The notes beneath the pieces were generated by a model that was not told the DNA's origin, searched no databases, and saw nothing but the letters and a program-made list of their open reading frames with translations. The position numbers and the translations under genes are program-made. 7,660 nucleotides of DNA from Nitrospinota bacterium (GTDB lineage: Bacteria > Nitrospinota > Nitrospinia > UBA9942): contig DNJG01000091.1 of assembly GCA_003489165.1 (NCBI GenBank), forward strand, positions 1 through 7,660, read 5' to 3'. Shown here in pieces: positions 4,241-7,660 of this stretch. Position 1 is the stretch's first letter. Each line of letters begins with the position of its first letter.

Positions 4241-6403
4241 ATGAAAATTACAAATCAGGAAATCTTAAAATTTATGCGGGAGTCTGTTTATCGTCCACTT
4301 ACAATGAAGGAATTGATAAAAAATTTTAATATCTCTTCAGAGAATAGAAGCTCCTTCAGGACATTAATCAGGGGGCTGGCAAGTGATGGAGAAATCATTA
4401 AAATAAAAGGAAATAGATTTGGACTCCCCGAAAAAATGAATCTTGTTACAGGTGTTGTGCAGGGGCATCCTGACGGTTATGGATTTGTTATCCCTGAAGA
4501 CGGCGGAGAAGACCTATTTATAAATCCGAGGAGTATGAGAGAGGTAATGCACGGTGATAAAGTTATCTGCAGGGCTGAATCAGCCCAAAAAGGCGGGAAG
4601 AAAGAGGGAAGAATCATAAGAATATTGGAGAGAGGGCATAAAACAATAGTCGGCATATATGAGCCGAGCGGCCACTTTGGCTTTGTAATACCTGATGACA
4701 GGAGGATAAGCCATGATATTTATATACCGTTTAAATACAGCGGAAAGGCTAAGAAGGGGCATGCAGTCATAACAGAGATTACAGCCTATCCAATGAAAAA
4801 CAGAAATCCTGAAGGCAGGATAATAGAAATTATCGGTTATCCCGATAACCCCGATGTAGAGATAGATATTGTCCTGAGAAAATATGATATACCCTCAAAA
4901 TTTCCAATAGATGTTTTAAAAGAGGCAGATGCCGTTCAAAAAGAGGTTACAGATGATGAAATCACAGGAAGACTGGATTTAAGAGATAAAAATATAGTTA
5001 CCATAGACGGAGAAAAGGCAAAGGATTTTGATGATGCTGTATATGTTGAGAGGCTTAATAATGGCAATTATATGTTAGGTGTCCATATTGCCGATGTAAG
5101 TCATTATGTGAAAGAGGGGAATACCCTTGATAATGAGGCATTTAAGAGGGGAACGAGTGTATATTTCCCTGACAGGGTAATTCCTATGCTCCCATTTCAA
5201 CTCTCCAATGAGATATGCAGTCTGAAACCAAAGGTAGACAGGCTGACTCTTAGTGCATTAATGGAGTTTGATAAATACGGTGAACTAATAGATTATCGTT
5301 TTGATGAAACTGTTATAAATAGTAAAGAGAGGATGACTTATACAGATGTGGCAGAGATACTAAATGAAGTTCAAAGTTCAAAGCTCAAAGTTTCAAGTAT
5401 GGAACTTAAAGAAAGATATTCCTACTTGCTTAAGGATTTTTATTTAATGAGGGAACTGTGTGAGGTTTTGAGAGAAAAAAGGATGAGAAGGGGTAGTATT
5501 GATTTTGATCTCCCTGAGCCTTATATAATCCTTGACCTGATGGGCAAACCAGAAAATATAATAAAGGCAGAAAGGAATATTGCCCATAAAATTATTGAGG
5601 AATTCATGCTCGTGGCAAATGAGACTGTAGCCATGCACTTTATGAAGCAGGAAATACCTGCCCTATACAGGGTGCATGATGAACCCGACCAGTCAAAAAT
5701 AATAGAGCTAAGTGAATTCGTATCAAATTTTGGCTATCACCTGAAAATCCCTGTTTTTAAAAAAGGCATAGAGAGTAAGTTTCATCCAAAGAGATTTCAG
5801 GAACTGCTAAATAGCATCAGGGGGAAACCTGAAGAGCTGCTTATATCTACAATAACCTTAAGGCACATGAAACAGGCAAGGTATTCACCTGAAAATATCG
5901 GTCACTTTGGTCTTGCCTTTGAGAACTATACCCACTTTACATCTCCAATAAGGAGATATCCTGACTTAATCGTCCACAGACTCTTAAAAGAAATAATAAA
6001 AAAGAAACATATTCCAAAAAAGAGATTAGACATATGGGAGGAAAGGCTCCCTAAGATTGCCCAACACTCTTCAGAGAAAGAAAGAACTGCGGATGCGGCA
6101 GAAAATGATATTGTTGAATTAAAGAGGGTCCAGTTCATGCTGGAGAAAATAGGTGATGAATATGAAGGGATTATATCAGGCGTAACATCTTTCGGTTTGT
6201 TTGTAGAACTAAAGGAAATCTTTGTTGAGGGGCTTATCCATGTATCAAGTATGGCTGATGATTATTATGCCTTAAATGAGAGAGACCATTCCCTTATAGG
6301 AAGACGGACAAAGAAAAGATTCAGGATGGGAGACAGGGTAAAGGTAAAAGTGGAAAATGTCAGTATAGAGAAAAGGCAGATTGATTTTGTGCAAGTGAAA
6401 TAA
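4241..6403 (+). CDS. rnr: Ribonuclease R (3'-5' exoribonuclease, RNB family)
   Basis: RNase R degrades structured RNA processively from the 3' end in the cytoplasm and takes part in rRNA and mRNA turnover and quality control. The protein has 720 residues. Domains in order: an N-terminal winged helix (about 1-62, with FMRESVYRPLTMKEL), a first cold-shock/OB domain (about 68-128, HPDGYGFVIPEDGGEDLFI), a second (about 135-200), the RNB catalytic domain (about 240-580) and an S1 domain (about 640-717, EGIISGVTSFGLFVEL). The metal-binding acidic residues are visible as D256, D262, D264 and D265 in TIDGEKAKDFDDAVYV, and the HFTSPIRRYPDLIVHR motif (565-580) is intact. The C-terminus stops just after S1, without the Lys-rich tail of E. 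coli RNase R. About 9 residues around 377-386 (VQSSKLKVSS) look like an insertion coded by a DNA repeat. No clear Shine-Dalgarno precedes the ATG, but the N-terminus lines up with B. subtilis RNase R as I remember it. Confidence 0.95.
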   Translation: MKITNQEILKFMRESVYRPLTMKELIKNFNISSENRSSFRTLIRGLASDGEIIKIKGNRFGLPEKMNLVTGVVQGHPDGYGFVIPEDGGEDLFINPRSMREVMHGDKVICRAESAQKGGKKEGRIIRILERGHKTIVGIYEPSGHFGFVIPDDRRISHDIYIPFKYSGKAKKGHAVITEITAYPMKNRNPEGRIIEIIGYPDNPDVEIDIVLRKYDIPSKFPIDVLKEADAVQKEVTDDEITGRLDLRDKNIVTIDGEKAKDFDDAVYVERLNNGNYMLGVHIADVSHYVKEGNTLDNEAFKRGTSVYFPDRVIPMLPFQLSNEICSLKPKVDRLTLSALMEFDKYGELIDYRFDETVINSKERMTYTDVAEILNEVQSSKLKVSSMELKERYSYLLKDFYLMRELCEVLREKRMRRGSIDFDLPEPYIILDLMGKPENIIKAERNIAHKIIEEFMLVANETVAMHFMKQEIPALYRVHDEPDQSKIIELSEFVSNFGYHLKIPVFKKGIESKFHPKRFQELLNSIRGKPEELLISTITLRHMKQARYSPENIGHFGLAFENYTHFTSPIRRYPDLIVHRLLKEIIKKKHIPKKRLDIWEERLPKIAQHSSEKERTADAAENDIVELKRVQFMLEKIGDEYEGIISGVTSFGLFVELKEIFVEGLIHVSSMADDYYALNERDHSLIGRRTKKRFRMGDRVKVKVENVSIEKRQIDFVQVK
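5366..5407. repeat. AGTTCAAAG-type repeat embedded in frame in rnr
   Basis: The stretch holds consecutive 9-10 bp units, GTTCAAA, GTTCAAA, GCTCAAA and GTTTCAA, bounded by AAGTTC (5367-5372) and its reverse complement GAACTT (5402-5407). It encodes VQSSKLKVSSMEL at residues 377-389. The translation VQSSKxKVQSS is what this kind of dispersed intergenic repeat gives in one frame. It lies between the RNB-domain blocks MTYTDVAEIL and ELKERYSYLL, a spot where B. subtilis RNase R, from memory, has only about five residues. Confidence 0.6.
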
Positions 6404-6408
6404 ATCAG

Positions 6409-6427
6409 CCACAGACTTTCACTGACT
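6409..6427. repeat. Left half-copy of the CAGATT-family repeat
   Basis: CCACAGACTTTCACTGACT begins 5 bp after the rnr stop. It is a worn version of the reverse complement of the right half-copy at 6553-6580 (CCACAGATTTCACAGATT...), with one extra base and two substitutions over 19 bases. Confidence 0.5.
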
Positions 6428-6448
6428 AAAAAAAGAAAAACTTAATGA

Positions 6449-6522
6449 AACCACAGATGGACACAGATAAAAGCTTTTAAAATTCTTTTTCTATCTGTGT
6501 TCATCCGTGTTTATCTGTGGTT
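6449..6522. repeat. CAGATT-family palindromic repeat between convergent genes; possible two-way terminator
   Basis: The left end AACCACAGAT (6449-6458) matches the reverse complement of the right end ATCTGTGGTT (6513-6522) perfectly. The next units, GGACACAGAT and ATCCGTGTTT, pair at 7 of 10 positions. The left arm has two units and the right arm three (6493, 6503, 6513), all at exact 10-bp spacing. The loop holds AAAAGCTTTT. Lying between converging genes, the hairpin could end transcription from either side, but the nearest T-run for the plus strand (6532-6537) is 10 bases past the stem, so this is not a canonical terminator. Confidence 0.75.
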
Positions 6523-6552
6523 GCTTCTGTATTTTTTGGTTGTAACTTTGCC

Positions 6553-6580
6553 ACGCTGTGAAAATCTGTGAAATCTGTGG
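6553..6580. repeat. Right half-copy of the CAGATT-family repeat
   Basis: This 28-base stretch aligns without gaps to the right arm of the repeat at 4197-4224, with 21 of 28 identical and the same 10-then-9 unit spacing. With the half at 6409-6427 it brackets the complete palindrome at 6449-6522. It ends 8 bases before the minus-strand gene's stop codon at 6589. Confidence 0.65.
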
Positions 6581-6588
6581 TTAAGGGT

Positions 6589-7659
6589 TTATACGAATCC
6601 TTTTGTTATCTTTATCCTGCCTTTCTCCTCAGCCGTCTTTTTTGTATTTTCAAGCCACTGCTGATAGGCATAATTCTGTTTTTCCATTAATATTTTATTT
6701 GTGAAATTCTTTTCCTCTTCCTGAAATTTCTTTTCATCAATTCCAGCTCTATCTTTAATATATACCAAAAAATAATTATCATTCACCTTGACCTTATTGT
6801 AATCACCCTTTTTGGTATTAAATACTGTCTGCACGAGATTTTCATCTCTCCCGATGCTTGATGCCATCGTATTCCTCGTAACATACCCCGTAGTCCCCTT
6901 CATAGCCTTTAACTCATCAGCAACCTTATTAAACTCCTTCCCTTTTTTAAAATCTTCAAGAATCCTGCCTGCCTCAAGATCAACGATTTTTTTAGCCTCT
7001 TCATCTCTGTATGCCTTCTCCACCTCTCCCTTTATCTCTTCAAATTTAGGAATGAAAGCATCCTTTTTCTCTTTATTCCTCAATATGTAAAACTTCCCGC
7101 CATCCTCTAAAATCTCACTTACCTCCCCCTTCTTTAATGCAAACGCACTCTTACTCAAAACAAGGTGTTCTCTATCATCTTTCTTAAAACTGCCTCCAGA
7201 GGCAGTAAAATGTTGTTTCCCTTTTACAACAGCATTAAAATCCGCACTCTTTAAATCAGCACCCTTTTTTATGCCCTCAAGTTCAGTCTTTGCAATATTT
7301 TTTGCATCACCCTCTTTTAGAATCTTTACAATATCCTCTCTTACCTCTGAGAGGGCTTTTGTCCTTTCATCTTCAATCTTCTCAACCTTTATTATGTGGT
7401 AGCCGAATGGTGTTCTGACAGGCTCGCTCAGTTCCCCTTCTTTTAAAGCAAATGCAGCGTCCTCAAATTGTTTTACCATCTGCCCCTTTGAAAAAAAGCC
7501 AAGGTCACCACCTTTACCCTTATTTGGGTCATCAGAATATCTCTTTGCCAGTTCTGCAAAATCCCCGCCACCCTTCAATTCCTGTAAGACCTTTACTGCC
7601 TTTGCCCGCCCCTCAACTTCTACCTTCTCATCTGCGTCAGGTGAAACAGCAATGAGTAT
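6589..7659 (-). CDS. Parvulin-type peptidyl-prolyl isomerase, PpiD/SurA-like, C-terminal part (5' end outside window)
   Basis: The minus-strand frame is open from the right edge to the TAA at 6589-6591 and gives 356 residues. The visible part opens inside a parvulin rotamase domain (ILIAVSPDADEKVEVE, then GGDFAELAKRYSDDPN, GGDLGFFSKGQMVKQFEDAAFAL, GELSEPVRTPFGYHIIKVEKI), residues 1 to about 97. A linker and a second, degenerate rotamase-like block follow (SKSAFALKKGEVSEILEDGGKFYILR). The C-terminal part is charged and helix-rich (TGYVTRNTMASSIGRDENLVQTVF, then KNFTNKILMEKQNYAYQQWLENTKK), resembling PpiD. Proteins of this type catalyse proline isomerisation and chaperone outer-membrane or secreted proteins in the periplasm; PpiD is anchored by an N-terminal helix, which would lie beyond this window. 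A TTG at 7578 is internal and not the start, because the parvulin domain begins upstream of it. PpiD-like is the best fit; SurA or PrsA cannot be excluded without the N-terminus. Confidence 0.88.
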   Translation of the reverse strand: MLIAVSPDADEKVEVEGRAKAVKVLQELKGGGDFAELAKRYSDDPNKGKGGDLGFFSKGQMVKQFEDAAFALKEGELSEPVRTPFGYHIIKVEKIEDERTKALSEVREDIVKILKEGDAKNIAKTELEGIKKGADLKSADFNAVVKGKQHFTASGGSFKKDDREHLVLSKSAFALKKGEVSEILEDGGKFYILRNKEKKDAFIPKFEEIKGEVEKAYRDEEAKKIVDLEAGRILEDFKKGKEFNKVADELKAMKGTTGYVTRNTMASSIGRDENLVQTVFNTKKGDYNKVKVNDNYFLVYIKDRAGIDEKKFQEEEKNFTNKILMEKQNYAYQQWLENTKKTAEEKGRIKITKGFV

Positions 7660-7660
7660 A

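Noticed and set aside
4836..4851. GGTTATC-CC-GATAACC hairpin in rnr
   Set aside because: A perfect 7-bp stem, but it lies in conserved-domain coding sequence with ordinary codons and has no sister copies in the window.
6469..6478. AAAAGCTTTT palindrome as an operator
   Set aside because: It lies in the loop of the larger repeat between convergent genes, with no promoter nearby to regulate.
7452..7655. Plus-strand open frame opposite the foldase gene
   Set aside because: The minus-strand frame encodes a continuous, recognisable parvulin domain here; the plus frame is a Pro/Leu-rich antisense shadow.

Overview
The window comes from an AT-rich Gram-negative bacterium with type IV pili. The PilY1 tail, the GspH/FimT pseudopilin, the periplasmic DUF4124 protein and the PpiD/SurA-like foldase all point to a cell with a periplasm. 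Protein style (Ile/Lys-rich, ATGA-coupled genes) and the dispersed CAGATT-type palindromes remind me of Nitrospirota or deltaproteobacterial-grade genomes. That placement is an impression, not a demonstrated assignment.

Layout. Positions 2-868 hold the C-terminal part of a PilY1-type pilus protein that begins outside the window. Three small exported or membrane proteins follow in tight coupling: a DUF4124 protein (865-1479), an ASH/DUF1573-like Ig-fold protein (1487-1912) and a GspH/FimT pseudopilin (1909-2463). The same strand runs on with almost no gaps into two genes of RNA-modification families, rlmN (2465-3490) and a short RsmI-family methyltransferase (3478-4152). After an 88-bp gap filled by a palindromic repeat comes rnr, encoding RNase R (4241-6403). 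A 185-bp convergent gap holds a further palindrome flanked by two more half-repeats. On the minus strand a parvulin-type, PpiD-like chaperone (6589-7659) runs off the right edge.

How the genes fit together. The left half looks like the end of a pilus minor-pseudopilin/PilY1 operon, with two small periplasmic accessory proteins between the PilY1 gene and the pseudopilin gene. The middle is a housekeeping RNA block: RlmN and RNase R have clear RNA roles, and the RsmI-like protein may. The foldase is separate and convergent.

I found no new defence, mobile or catalytic system. The most unusual signal is a family of palindromic repeats built from units of about 10 bp (CRCAGATT / AATCTGYG). Copies lie in both intergenic gaps of more than 50 bp, and one supplies the start codon and signal-peptide N-terminus of the ASH-like gene. 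An unrelated AGTTCAAAG-type repeat sits in frame inside rnr and adds about nine residues to RNase R. This suggests repeat invasion that remodels reading frames. The short RsmI paralogue with altered motifs is the other point worth checking.
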